DNA of 64,000 nt, from positions 95,456 through 159,455 of the forward strand of contig WBMV01006667.1 of NCBI GenBank assembly GCA_013396655.1, given 5' to 3'. Positions 1 to 12,900 of this stretch are shown in pieces (position 1 is the first letter of the stretch; the number at the start of each line of letters is the position of its first letter). The stretch is from Campylorhamphus procurvoides. Its lineage: Eukaryota > Chordata > Aves > Passeriformes > Dendrocolaptidae. A program made the translations under genes and the position numbers. A model generated the notes under the pieces. It ran no database searches and was not told the DNA's origin. It saw nothing but the letters and a program-made list of their open reading frames with translations.

Positions 1-480
1 GCCTCTAATTTTCACCCATAAGCTCTAGACCGCTCTAGGACTCTTTTTCAATGGCAAGCAGGTGTTTTTTCCATATAGGTTACTCAATCCTTTCTTTTAC
101 ACAGAGGGCAACTCCCTCACCTTTTCCTTGTCCCTCATGAGCATAGAGGCCAACTACTACCACTTGTTCCGCATCAATTGCAGCACTTCAATCATGTGAT
201 TCACCCCACCAAGTCTCAGTGACAGATCAGATCATAGCTTTCCAGATGTAACAGTGGCTCCTAGTTCTTCCTGTTTGTTACCCATGCTACATGCATTGGT
301 GTAGAAATGCTTCTGTTGTAGTGTTAATTGTACCAACTTTTTAGTAGAACCTTTTGGTAGGGTTTGGAAACATGTCTTACTACTCAGTAGGCACGTTTGT
401 CCACCCTCTCTTGTGAGCACACAACTCTCACAACTTAGGATATCAGTCCCCAGATTCATTAGTTTAAAGCATAATTTGGT
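1..480 (-). mobile_element. CR1 LINE fragment, ORF2 endonuclease N-terminal part (decayed)
   Basis: Read on the minus strand, this stretch carries the start of the apurinic-endonuclease domain of CR1 ORF2, the enzyme that nicks target DNA for retrotransposition. The block YTNACSMGNKQEEL (about 255-308) matches the family's YTNARSxGNKQEEL. The next block reads T-E-T-W-W at 206-220, which includes the catalytic glutamate. The two blocks lie in different frames, so at least one indel separates them. Further toward position 1 the sequence continues with a GxGVALCVK-like block. The element runs off the left edge, so its reverse transcriptase and tail lie outside the window. Homology is clear up to about 345 and weaker to 480. 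It is a dead relic, not a gene. Confidence 0.8.
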
Positions 481-485
481 AAACA

Positions 486-1510
486 ACCAATCTACTATAA
501 TAAATAAATAGTGTTAATTTAACACTGATATGTTCCTCTATATGTTCAAGTAGTAAAAAGGTTATTAATAAAAATTATCTGAAATTTTTAGTGGTCTGTT
601 AATTGCATCACCCATCAAATTCCACAGATGATTTTTCTGTCATGTTTCTTGTTATTAGAAACATATTTTAGTATGTACATACCTACAGTGATTACATTTT
701 TAAAAATTAGATTTCTCTGCCTTTAGTATACACTGATGCCTCTATGTTAAATGAACCAATTTATGAATTAAACATTAAAAACACAGAAGCAGAGCTCAAA
801 GAAAAAGTTAGCTATGCACTTGGCTAAGTGTCAACAGAGCAATGTAGTTGCATATGTCAAATTACAGACCTCAGCATTTTAACCCAAATCTTCAAGGGAC
901 AGTGGTCTTTCATTTCAGGTATCTGTTTGAAAACCCATTTGTTTCTTATTGCTACTTCAAGTCCTATATCCATGGAAAAACCAAGGTGACATAACTAGTC
1001 AAACAGACTGTGCATGCAAAAATGCATTAATTACCTTTGGCAATTCAAACCTGTACAAGTCGAAATTCTGAGCTGGAGATTTGTGGTTGTTGAACATTCT
1101 TATTAGTAGTTCTGAGAACACCCTGGAACACTATATAATCACCAATGCAGATTACTATCTCACAAGACATGATTCTGCTTCATTCTTTCCCTTTCCATCA
1201 TTCCAGACTCAGGTCTTCCCATGTGTTTAATTGCTAAATGGTTCATTGACAGCCTGAGGTATGAATCTTTTCTACTCTACTTTGTTAGAGTGAGTACTTG
1301 GTAATCTTTCATTAATTTTCCAAAACTTCACACAGGACTTTGCTTTGCTTTCAAAACCACTGATCATTTGTACATTCACTTGACCAGGCCATCCCTTGAC
1401 TTTTTCTCAAACGTGTCTCGAAGCCTAGAATTCCACACCTTCAACAGAGAATGCACTCATGATATTTTGAAATGTATTGTTACCTTGTAGGTCATTTAAA
1501 AGAAGGTAAA
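486..1510. other. Unannotated AT-rich DNA
   Basis: I see no coding exon, recognisable mobile element or RNA gene here. Composition is AT-rich, with stops in all frames. Confidence 0.6.
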
Positions 1511-1622
1511 ATTAAAAAAAAAAAGCCCGAAAAAACAAACAAACAAACGAACAAAACACCAAAACCAAAACCAAACAAAACCAAAACCAACAAAAAAAAC
1601 CCAAACAAACAAAAAAAAAACC
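1511..1622. repeat. A/C-rich low-complexity tract
   Basis: About 110 bp made almost only of A and C on the plus strand: a poly-A start, then CAAA units, AACCAAA units and a closing poly-A. It looks like a degenerate (CAAA)n/(CCAAAA)n microsatellite. CR1 copies end in octamers rather than poly-A, so this is not a CR1 tail. Confidence 0.85.
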
Positions 1623-3520
1623 TGTTCCAAAACTAAAACAAACCAATTTCCAAGATTTGTATTAGTCTTTTAGCATCATCAGTGACACCTGGCCCATTCA
1701 TAAAGAGCTCAGAACCCCCTTTCATTTGAGTTTATTAGTTCTTCTTGTTCAACAGCAGCAGTGAAATGATGCATCTAGAATACACAGATCTAGAAGAGTC
1801 AGGTCACAAGACTACCCACGGGATTTCAGAAATACTTGTTAACATCTGCATTTCTATAGCTTACATCTGAATTCTGTGGAATGATTTTTTTGTCATTTTG
1901 ATGGAGGTAGCTGGTAAGGTGCCATGAAAGAGTGGTTAAGCCAATTAAAAAGATCACTATCAAAAACGTTGGCAAAAAGCAGGTTTTAATACGAATTTAT
2001 GAAAGTTCAACTTTAACAGAGTTTGATGGCAAGGTTCACTCAATTGCTTACTACATAGTTGAAGCACACAATGAAATATCAGATCAGAATTCATTTGGAA
2101 TGAATTATGCATAGATGGGGGATACAAAGAAATAAAGGTGTAAAGGATACAGATACGAAAGATAAGGTTGCAAGAGGGTTTATCAGCACTTAATATTTAT
2201 GAAGTGATTCAATAGGATTTCCTGCAATTATAACAGTGATTTTATTATAGATTCACAGGAACAACATTCATACCTTAAACAGTTCACGTGCATCCACACA
2301 GGCAAAGAGATGTGTACCTTTATATCTACGCATGTAAAGGTACCTATCAAAAATTTCCTCTCTCACAACAAATTCCTGTAGTGTTTCTCAACAGGCATGG
2401 GTTACAGCTCGATGAGTATGTGTGTGCGTGGAGGTGGGTATTAGTCTAGGACTCATCATCACTGAAAGTCATCTTAGTACTGAAAACGTGAGTACTGAGT
2501 GAGCTCTGAGTGGCATCCCAGATGACATCACATTATAGGGCTCTAGTCATCAGTAAGTTTCCATCCTGACCATAACCCAAGCTGGCTAATAAGGGTAGTT
2601 GCTTATTCTGGAGGCAATGGCATGGAGTGGACACTAAGTCAGTGGTGACTTTCTCTTTTAACACCAGCAAAATTTTTCTTTTTTCTTCACCTGTTGGAAA
2701 AGCTGTCTAAAAAGAAACCATTTCTCCCTTTCCAGTGCTTTCCTCCGATTGAAGCAATTTCTTCTTCATTGCATCCCTGCTCACTAATCAGAATAGTGAA
2801 ATTCAGCCCATTTTTCTTCCTGGACAACATAGCCACAAACGTAAGAAAGTATGCACAGGCACAGATGCAGTTGTTCTATGAAAGAATAATGCAACAATAA
2901 TCAGGAAGGCAATTTTTAATGAACAGACTAACCAAACAAAATGGCTTACTTATTTACTACAGTTCCCACACACATCAGTAGACAAGAAGTACAAATAGTA
3001 ATTTACCATTATATTGAAGGTAGACAAAAAAATTATTGAAGTTGTAGGTTATCTTCCCTTATATCTAGACTCCTGATGCCAGAAAGAGGAGAGAATATTT
3101 AGAGCAAATGTGGACTACCTTGAAGAGTCCAAAAGGTGGAGAAAGACATGGCAAAATTGAGGTCAATAAAACATTTTGTGATTTTGTGAGATGCCAGGTT
3201 CTTGTTCTCATGCAGCACAATAAGTAACTCTGCTTTGGACTCATCTACACAGCCTGACACAAACACAAAGACTATCCAAGCCCCGTGGCACAGAACTCAC
3301 TATAACTGCCTTTTTGCCTGCACTTAGCCTTTCTCTTTATATCCACTGCCTGCCCAGGACCTGCCTAATATGTCTTCCCATCCAAAACTTTTAGTCCTTG
3401 AAGAAGTAAACATAGGGATTTATAGAGATGATCTACCTAATATGCAGATAAGTCAATGTTTCTCCTTTTTCAAGAATACAAAGTATTATTAAATAGGTAA
3501 ATGGCAACTTTGTCAGGAAA
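1623..3520. other. Unannotated AT-rich DNA
   Basis: No supported feature. Two short open frames (1932-2114 and 2694-2900) have no recognisable domain or exon-like context, and I treat them as chance. Confidence 0.55.
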
Positions 3521-4060
3521 ATACACCTTGCCTTGTTATGGCAAGGACTGTCGGCAAGCAGAAGCAGAGTCAACCCCTGCTCTGCAGCTGCTATGGCAGC
3601 TGCTGAAGGACACCTGGCACTACTTGAGGCTTCGTGAGCCGGAGTGTCATGTTGCATGCTCAAATTCATCAGCCAGGCCATCAAGGGGTAGTGGAGATTG
3701 CCAGTCATTTCCAGAAATATGGTTGTGCTACCAACTTTACACAGCAGTGCTACTTGACAAGTGCTAGGACCATACTCCCTGACAGATCACCTTCACCAGA
3801 CAACAGGAGTGATGAAATTCCTGTGGTATTTAACAATGGCTTACAGGACACAAGAGGGAAGCTGCTTCCCCTTGGTGCACAACCCAGATATGTAAGATGG
3901 AGGACGTGCAACAAATAAGCTTACATGTGCTATGAGCACATTGCATGAGGCAATGTCCTGGGAGCTAAGCATCTGCACCTATGACACACAGGTGGCATGG
4001 ATCACACAGGATAGCTCCAGCGGGGCATTCCTCCCAGTCTGCTGTCAGTTTGCCTTTACT
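3521..4060. other. Higher-GC island of unknown origin
   Basis: This stretch is visibly richer in G and C than its surroundings. It holds two overlapping plus-strand open frames (3501-3767, 88 codons; 3634-3918, 94 codons) and a minus-strand one (3433-3708). It starts with a small inverted repeat (CCTTGCC...GGCAAGG, 3526-3546) and a GGCAGCTGCT-type duplication near 3577-3606. I recognise neither the proteins nor a transposon family. It could be a decayed transposon, a processed-gene remnant or a conserved element. No splice-bounded exon is convincing. Confidence 0.35.
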
Positions 4061-6490
4061 GAACTGTGAGGTAAGGTAGGGGGCATTTGAAGGTTGGTGA
4101 CTTTGATATTCTTACTAGCACTTTATTATCCATATTCAGAAGACTAATACTGGTTGGATAATCAGAAATGTGGGTAAATTCATGAACCCAGAATCATATC
4201 TAATGCTGAATGGGAGTCAGTGGTTCAACAGTTACAGCTATGACTCTGCTAAGCAGTAGAACCAGTAAATACATTTACCTGTTTGTTGGCTTTCTATAGG
4301 AAAAGATTGAATAATTAAATAAGTAGGATAAATATATTTGTAAAGAGTCTCAATCTCTCCAGGAATAACTGATTATAATACTTATAAATGGAGCTGAAAC
4401 ATACAGAGTGGAAATAATTTTTAAAAGGGGGAAGATGTTGAGACAAATTTAATGCACAACTATGGCTACAGTGATATTCAAGGAAACACCTACCTGTGGT
4501 ACAGGAATTTCCAGCTCTAAGGTTTTTTATTGTTTTATTTTACAACTTAGTGCCATGGACTAACATTAATTTTGAATGTATGGTTATGTTAAAACTATTC
4601 CCCCTCCTCCTAAATTGCACTTTATTGGTGCAGTGAATTTTGTTTCTGGTTTGAAATAACAAGTCTGTCTTTCAAATATTATTGAACAGAGAGTATGCTG
4701 AGGCTTTTAGTGTTCAAGGCATTTTTTATGGCTCTCTTACTATCTCAATTAAAAGGTGAGTGATCTAATCTGAAATCTGGAGTAGACCATATTCACATCT
4801 CTTAAGAATTAACTACTGTGTTCCGTTGAACATATTCTTCACTTCTTTGTTAGCTGTCCTAAAGGCAAACCTCTTAGTTTAAACAGCTTGAACTTTCTCT
4901 GTACTCTTAATTGGCATCTTCAGGGATTGTTAAATATGGGCCTGTTCAATCTTCTGTCTGTTCAATAAGACCTTCGAAATTATATTTGCTTTCTCTAGCA
5001 ATGAAGCCTGTCACATGTATTACCTTCTAGCATAGTTTCAACTTACTACTTTATGTAGCATGACCATTTCCACTATTTGATTCAGACAACAAAATTATGT
5101 ATTAGAGGGATGCACATTATGAAATAGCACATCAATTTAATGCCCCAGAAAACATAGATTTCACAGTACCATGCCCTCAAAACAAAGTGAAGCCTACATT
5201 TGCAGAGGTAAAACCTTGACAATGCTTCAGCTGCTGCAGAAAACTGCTGAGCATGTGGGAATTGAGTCCATATATAAATATTACATACCCCAAAACTCTG
5301 TGTAAACATCAGAAAGAATGTGACTTAAATTAACAAAAACAAGGTGTTTCATGTTAAGGATGACATGCCCTAGCTCAAATAGCTATGAACTGGACACTTA
5401 GTTAAGGACAATCTTAACTATGTGTTTTCAAGAATTTGAGATTTTTTTATTTTAAATCTGTCAGATCCTTCATGGTACTTAAACATAGTTTAAAGTATTT
5501 AATTTCCTTGGTGGTTTGCTTAAAGTAAATTTTTCATGGAACTCTCTACAAGTGTTGTATTATTTATCTGAAGCTAGTCTCCCAAACTGGTCTTTTGGAT
5601 GCATATGCAACTAGGCATACTTCTTAAATATGATGTTCATTAAATCATAATTCATTTTGATTCTCCTTTGCTCACTTCTTGAGTAAATCATCATGTGTTT
5701 TAGAAAAAATCTAAGATCTGTATTATTGGTAAAAAGACATGTATCCAGTATTTTCATGACATAGAGTTCGATGTTTGAAGAAAAATACCAGGTTTTAGCC
5801 ATAAAGACAACAGTGGCTTAGATCGTAATTAATAATTATTTTATGGAGAGTATATATTTTAAATTCACTGGGTTTAGCTATCAGGATGATATTCCCAAAA
5901 TATTGTTGTAATAGGATCTTACTATAGCATGGATTACTCTTTAGGAGAATTTGATTTATGAAAACGGATTGCCATTTTTGCACATAACTGCTGCCTGTTT
6001 TCTGGTAACTAAAAGACCTACTAACTAAAGAGATAGCAAATAAGTCTTTAAATACACATACACAGATAATATTCTGAGCAAATAATAGCTGAGCAAAGTA
6101 GACATTTATTGGACCTTTTTTTATTTTAGAGGAGTAGCACACTGCCTGTCCTAGTACTCTGAATAGACTTGACTTCTTTTTTTTTACAAGAAATTACATT
6201 TGACATTAAAAGTATAACTTCCCATGGGAAAATGAACTTCACATTTTAGTAGTCTGAGAAGACAGTATAAAATAAATATGATTAACACTTAAGCAAAAAA
6301 CACCATCATATAGAGCATTTGTTTGTCAGACAGTCCTGAAAATATTCTAATTATCTTTGTTTTGTCCGGTAGGGTTTATTCTTAATTACACAGTGGCATA
6401 AATTTTTTTTCTAGATTCAGTATTTGCAGTAAGAAGTAACTCTAGGAATCACAGTGACTCATATATTTTTTGAATTTTAAATCTTGCATT
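4061..6490. other. Unannotated AT-rich DNA
   Basis: No supported feature. Short minus-strand frames at 5082-5309 and 5795-6142 have no recognisable motifs and fit the AT-rich background. Confidence 0.55.
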
Positions 6491-6554
6491 TGGTTTGTCT
6501 GTTTGTTTGTTTGTTTGTTTGTTTGTTTGTTGGGGGGTGGGGGGTGGGGGGGGG
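6491..6554. repeat. (TTTG)n microsatellite followed by a G-quadruplex-capable G tract
   Basis: Roughly eight tandem GTTT units (about 6497-6531) run directly into three G runs at 6532-6554: six G, T, six G, T, nine G. The last run is long enough to supply two stacks, so the plus strand meets the usual four-run quadruplex rule with single-base loops. The junction may be a slippage hot spot. Confidence 0.85.
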
Positions 6555-6776
6555 AGTGCTACCTCCACTCTCTCCACCTCTGCTCTCAAGGCTGGAATTT
6601 GGAAGATCTTCATCACAGATCTTTTCCAAATGGTGTCTACTGATGTGTGTGTGATAGTAGTGACATCCCTTAATTTCCTGTTATGCTGACCTGTGTAAGA
6701 CCTGCACAGGTACAGCAAAATCCTCAGATGAGCAAGACAGAGGTTTCAGGGAGGTCTCCTCACAACAAAGAAAGCC

Positions 6777-6792
6777 AAGACTCATGAGTCTT
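6777..6792. repeat. Perfect 16-bp palindrome
   Basis: AAGACTCATGAGTCTT is identical to its reverse complement over 16 bases with no spacer. Its centre contains overlapping TGAGTC/GACTCA half-sites of AP-1 type. Such short palindromes also arise by chance in 64 kb, so no function is claimed. Confidence 0.7.
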
Positions 6793-6844
6793 GAGTAAAT
6801 GCCAACCGTGGGAGAGTTTGGGAGATAGTAATAATAGGCACTTC

Positions 6845-7090
6845 TGTTCTTCAGTGTTCTCTTTCTCTTTATTCTTTTCAGCATATCCTTCTCTTAGCTA
6901 CCTGATTCCTCTCTCTACTGCTTCTTATTCCATTCTGCTGCACTGTGTACATCTTACTTCCAGATCTCTCCATCAGAACCATTCATGCCACCATCTTCCT
7001 ACTGTCCTAACAACTTTCAGTCCTGATTTCACTTTGTTTCCATCACTGTCTCATCTCTCTCAAGTCTATCTTTCATTTCACTCCTTTGTC
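6845..7090. other. Pyrimidine-rich stretch on the plus strand
   Basis: About 245 bp strongly biased to C and T, with many CTCT/TTTC runs. The bias keeps one frame open (6791-7138, 115 codons), giving a Ser/Leu/Phe-rich translation with no domain. I take the frame to be a product of composition rather than a gene. Confidence 0.6.
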
Positions 7091-7100
7091 ACCCATGGAG

Positions 7101-7126
7101 CCTGTGATATAGAGATATATCACAGG
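7101..7126. repeat. Short hairpin-forming inverted repeat
   Basis: CCTGTGATAT (7101-7110) is the exact reverse complement of ATATCACAGG (7117-7126), with a six-base spacer. The 10-bp perfect arms could form a hairpin in single-stranded DNA or RNA. There is no T-run or gene end beside it, so it is not called a terminator. Confidence 0.7.
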
Positions 7127-9323
7127 CAAGAGATATAGAATTCTTTAGTGAGGCAACTTTTCTGCCTTTTGTACTGATATCCACAACCTTACAGGCATAC
7201 ACTACAAATGGCATATTTGGAGAATTTGTGTGCCAAGTTCTTTAAGTCCTTTCTGATGATGGGTGAAGAGAGCTCTTTGACAAACCTTTGAAGACAGACC
7301 CTCTAACTTACCCAACTTGCTTAATGATCCTTACGAATAGTCAAAGAGTTGTCCTTAACATCAAGAGGTTCCCATGGCAATCTTTGACTCTTTCACTGAA
7401 ATACAGGCAAGATACAAGAACAGCGATGGTTTTGCTTTTTTCTGTCTTCTTTAAAATAAATTAGAAAGAATGTTTATCTTACAATGTGTTTTAAAAAAAT
7501 TTCAATCAAAGACAGGGAATACTTAACTCCAAATAGTCAAAAGTTTGCATGAGTTTATTAAAGGTCTGGTAAAACAATCCAACAGTTGGAAATCTTACAT
7601 AGCTGCAGGCTAAAGCTGTTAAGATTCAGTCTTCTTATTAGCCTGTATAAAAACATAGGAAGATACCTACAACCTTTTTATCTTTTACAGACAGATGGTG
7701 ATACTTTTCAACATGGTGAGAAGGTACATACACTACAAGTAACTTCTCCAAAGCTAAAAACACCGTCTTTTTTAAGGATAAGAATCAAGCAAAGTTACTT
7801 TGGAGCTTCTTTTCTTCAGGACATTAATTTCTGCTGACATAAAAGTGGATGGATAGAGTCTAACCTGGAAGAGTGTGCCTTGACCAATCTGACACTCTGA
7901 AAAATGTAAGGATAGGAGATCAGGTCCTTTTCTCCCGAAGAGCTATCACACTTCAACAGTTTCTGTTTGCTTTGGGCATACTGCTTGTTATAATGTCCTC
8001 ACAAGTACATGATAGAAAGAAGACTGAAATCTTCAGAGCCATGTAAATATTTCAGAACTTTGCATTTTACAATCTTGTTTAAACTTAGGAGTTTTTTCAC
8101 CTTTGTCTACCTCTTCCTGAGTGTAGTTGGTAAAACTATATTATAAAGCCCTACATAGATTTTAGATCACTGCTAAAGGAAAAATCTGTTGCTTTTAATG
8201 ACACAATTATTATTAATGATTTTGATATTGTGATAAGGCTCTTGCTGCAAATAGAATCACATTTAATCAACAAGTCAGCATACAAAAATTTGACCACATG
8301 ACACAGCCTTTACACTACATGTGTTCTGAACATGGTTACTACAGTATGAAATTCATATGCATTTATTTGTGTTGTTTCCATGACATAAAAAAATAATGAG
8401 CAAAACTGATCAGAACATTTTTTAAATAACACATCAGTTATGTAAAAATAAATGTTTAGTTTTGAACTCATATAAAAGCTTTTTAATGCCATTTTAGAAA
8501 GGACTGGAATATGGTGGATCACCTTTATTATAGGGGATGGATAAAACATGAAATAAAGATGAGATTCACCAGAAAATAGCTTTTCTGACCTCATCTGGTT
8601 TCTTTCTTTCCCTGCAGAGCTGTATTACCATTCTGTCCAGGATTATTGTTATAGCAAATTGACCACCTAGAGAAATTTTAAATATAAAAAAATACTGGGA
8701 TACTCTTCTGCTTTTTCTGTGTGGCATGCATATAATTTGTTTTCCTTACTCTACAATATAAATATTTTAAAGAGAAATTGTGGACGTAGACACATAACTA
8801 CATGGGACACAATGTGCCTTAAATTCTCAATTTTCTTGCATCATTTACTAGACAAAAGCATGATGTTGTAGTGATTCATAGTCCCCTTTTAATAAGAAAT
8901 AGAGTTAAATATGCAAGTAAATGTTTGCAAGCTTTGGGCTCAAGCAAATTCAAGCCATTCCTGTGTTGACATAGATATTAAAATAGAATTTTTACATCAA
9001 AATAGCATTTTCCTTGTCTTTTTATCTTGTGTTTTTATCTATCTTGTGTTATATTTTATAAAATGTGGTGAAGAGAGATGAGAAAGACACAATGAAAATC
9101 AGAAAAAGAACAAAGTATTTTCCCATTCATCTGACACCCAATAGCTGTGATTTTGCCCATTTTCAATGTACTGTCAAGAGATCTTTCAACTTTATTATTT
9201 ATTTTATTAACAGGCATGAAAGACAAATTCTTAAAGATTTTTTTCTATCTGTATCATTAATGTTTCATGGTATAGCAAACTTTTAAAGCTCGAAAACTCT
9301 AGAATGTTTTGATTGTGCACTAT
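7127..9323. other. Unannotated AT-rich DNA
   Basis: Nothing recognisable as an exon or mobile element. Short frames at 7586-7837, 8310-8594 and 9065-9286 lack motifs. Confidence 0.55.
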
Positions 9324-9901
9324 TGTCATGGTGCCAGACACCAAATACCACACAGCCTCTCACTCTCTCTCCCACCAGTGAGATCAGACAGACAATCAGA
9401 AGGTTATAAACTAAAAAAACTCATGGGTAGAGATAAGGACAGTTTGATAGGGAAAGCAAACAACATATACACCAGCAAAGCAAAACAGAATTCGTTCACT
9501 GCTTCCCATGGGCAGGGAGGTGTTCAGCCATTTCCAGTAGAGCAGGGGCCTATCACGTGTTGTGGTTACTTGGGACGACAAATACAATCACTCCAAAATC
9601 ACTCATCCTCTCTCTCTCCCCCCCATATACTAAGCCTGGTGTCATATGGTCTAGAATATCCTTTTGGTCAGTTTGTGTCACCCATTTTGTTTGCGTCTCC
9701 TCCCACCTTCTCATACACCCTCAGCCTCCTCAATGACATGGCAGTATGAAAAGCCTAAAAGGCCTTCACTTTGTGTAAGTGCTGCTCAGCAATAACAGAA
9801 ACATCTCTGTATTATCACCATGTTCATCACAAATTCAAAACTCAGCCCTAATACCAGATACTGTGAAGAAAATTAACTCTATCCCAGCCAAAGCTAGTTC
9901 A
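9324..9901 (-). mobile_element. Solo LTR of an avian endogenous retrovirus (old copy)
   Basis: The stretch begins TG and ends CA and matches, from memory, a common bird ERV LTR. On the minus strand it opens with a block close to GGCTGGGATAGAGTTAATTTTCTTC (plus 9870-9895) and closes with ...CCATGACA. The family's TATA box survives only as GTATATGG at 9625-9631. The normal polyadenylation region (TTAAACTGTC in the family) reads TCAAACTGTC near 9450. Flanking 5-mers ACTAT (9319-9323) and ACTGC (9902-9906) agree at three of five bases, so a target duplication is possible but eroded. No gag, pol or env sequence flanks it, which fits a solo LTR left by recombination. The length of 578 bp is normal. 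The ERV class is uncertain. Confidence 0.75.
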
Positions 9902-12900
9902 ACTGCCAAAAGGAGATGCCTGAATCCTCTCCTTACCTATGAGATTGTACAGAAACTTGTGTTTATCATCTGGTATTTGTTTTAATTATTTACTGTTTGC
10001 CTTATTTTTTTAACTCCCTGTAGAAATGCTAGTTGTAGTATGGTGTATCAGCGTTGTTCAACTCTTCTTATTAGGTACTCTACATAGTTAATTTTATTAG
10101 CAGGGAAGGACATAAGCTCCAATCTTCCTTTTCCTTGTCAATACATCTATTTTATCCAAACAGCAAGATTTTTATGCATGTGTACTGGAGGATCTTTACA
10201 ACGTGGTGTTTATTGTACATGTACACTGATACGTCCTGAATATTTGCTCCCCATAACAAGAGTGCGGTTTGGTAATCAGCTGCACAAAGAGGAAAAAATT
10301 CAAGCAACGTGTTCTTAAACCCCCCTTTTTTTAGACACACTCAAGAAAATCAAGGGAATAGATAGATTGCTATGGTGGTGGCATCTGACAGCCAAATATA
10401 AATTTTCTGGGAACTAGAGAAGGATTTAGCTGTGCACCTCTGCTGTATAATGCATGATCAATAAGTCCAGTATGACAAGAGATGAGCTGAAATGACCCAG
10501 TATAAGCAGTGACCAGAAGCAATTCAGCTACTTCTCATTAGTCCTTAACCCCTTTAGGACTTGGCAGGGATGGTGAGGGTAGGCGGGGAGGACAGTGGTG
10601 GCAGATAAAATTTTCAGGCAGAGGAACCCAGGTGAATAAATTTCATGTGCAAGCTGCATATCACCTAGGATGGCAGGTGAAGAACATTTTATGGCACTAA
10701 ACTTTTTTGAGGTATGCTATGCAGCTTCTCATGGAGGATTTTAAAGGTCATGTACTGCTATTCTTCACAGTTAAAATCCTGTCTCATGACAAACTATGTT
10801 GTAGTTTCTGTCATATGGCAGAAGTAGCAGCAAAACACTTTGCCATCAGATGTGGTTTAGCTACATAACAAAAATTTGTCCCTGGCTCATCAACACTGTC
10901 GAAGCACCCACCTGACCAGGTGTTCATGCATTACTTGCCTTGGCATAACACTCACCCTGTTACTGTGCAGGGGTGACTGAAAGAGAGGTTGTGGAACCAG
11001 CACAAAACTGAACAGTAAAGAGGGGAGTGAAAAAATAATCCACTGTGCCTACTGCAGTAGAAGTGTGAACTAACATAAGGAGAGGAAGCCACCAACTTCT
11101 ACAGCTATGTCTTTCCCCTCCCTGCAATTTAAAATAAATTTCCTAATGCTTGCTAATCTGCTAAAACTGTAAATGCCAATAGATTATGGACTGTTTAATG
11201 AAAAAAGAAAAAAAGTTTGTCTACTCCAGCAAAACTGGAAGGAAGACTTCTACTCTCAGGTTGTGAATTTGACACAATTTTTCTTCAAACATGAGGTGAC
11301 ATTTCCACTAGGTAATACAGAACACAACTAAATTTCCTAGTCTGTAGATTCAATGACACATGGAGTTTATATTAATTACCCTTAGGCACAGCAACAGTGC
11401 CACTGGATACCCCTGCAAGGGCTTTAACCTAGTGCTTAAAGTGAATAGGCCAGCAGACACTTTGGAGGAAAAGGATGAAGTGTTGCATGGTAGTGAAAGT
11501 AGAGGGATACATCATAGATCCATTTCACTGTTTGATTTTAAACTTTGGAAAATGCAAGTAAATTGAAGTTTTCATAACAATTTTTATCGGCTATGGAATA
11601 TACTTAAATCTTATCCACCAACTTCAATAATGTTGCCTCTCTGTATGTAGGACATATGACAATACACATGTATAAAGTACATAAGGTTTAAAAAAGTGTA
11701 GGCTAAAAGTCAGACCTCTGTGGTATGAAAGGTCAGCGTTTTTAGGGGACAATATTTCAGAGCTTCATGGACAAATAAATATGTGTATTTTTATATAATT
11801 TGTACAGCCTTCAATGTTTTCACAGTATTCCTGCCTAACCAAAATAATCTTTTCTCTTAATTGCCAGGGTATCCTATCATTACTGTTTAATTGTCCTTTT
11901 GTTCTGAGGGGCTTTATAAGGACAGTTCAATTATATTTGAATAAATCATAAAAAGAAAGTATTGCTGTTGGCAGTTCTGCAGATCTGTTGTCCAGGGAGA
12001 ACATGGAAATGTGCCACTGCACAATAAAAAAGTTGAACTAGGTCACAGAGCTTCTTTTCTTGAGAATCCCATCATTTTCAGTTTCTTCTCAGGCTCTGAA
12101 GTCCATACAAAATGATTTCTGAGCAAATAATGTTTAAAACTTAAAATCATCAAATTACTTCCTTAGTATAACTGTAACAGAAGAGGAATACATGCTAAAA
12201 AATGAATAGACTTTATTTAATGTATCATTTCTGAAACTACCTATTCATGTAAAATACATGAGTCCCAGAAGCAAATTCTATTCAGGGATCAAAAGTAAAG
12301 TGCTCCTCTGGGCAAACCTCCCATTTGGAACAGGTTTTTATGTTTCTGCAGAGTTATTTTGACATGTGCACACACTGGGTGATCCTATATTCATTGACAT
12401 GACAACATACTTCTTAAAACCCCAAACTTACAAAAAGAAATGGTCCATTTGCAGGTCGATGATCATTGAGAAGCATGAAAAGCTAAAGTACCAGCTCACC
12501 AGATACATTCAGTAAATTCACTTTCAAGTTGTCACATGAAACAAAAGATGGTAATTTGACAATTTCCCTCTTGTATTTTACTTTTCTTGATTTATTATTG
12601 AGATCTAACTTTACTTCTAAGCAGAGATTACCACAGATAAACTCTTAACAGTCAGAATAAGCACAGAAATAGCAGCAGAAAAATATAGCACTGAAAAGAT
12701 ATCTCAAAATTTTAAACTCTTGTTAGCATACTAATTCATAGAAGCAGAAGCTTTGCTTTGAGTGAAATTGTACAACTTCCAAGTCGATTTAGGCATAAAA
12801 TGTAAACTTGTACTTTTAATCAAAGAATATGAATGCATTTATTAAAATATTTGTTGCTAATAAATGTTACTTATACCTATGGAGGTTTTTTATTTGTAAT

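Noticed and set aside
6791..7138. 115-codon plus-strand frame; likewise the 117-codon minus-strand frame at 56,321-56,674
   Set aside because: Both lie in strand-biased pyrimidine/purine stretches that lack the A-containing stop codons in one direction. The translations are low-complexity Ser/Leu/Phe without domains.
9319..9906. Target-site duplication around the 9.3-kb LTR
   Set aside because: Flanking 5-mers ACTAT and ACTGC share only three bases. I record it as possible but do not call it a feature.
10560..10605. G-rich patch as a G-quadruplex
   Set aside because: Only three runs of three or more G occur within a plausible loop distance, short of the usual four-run rule.
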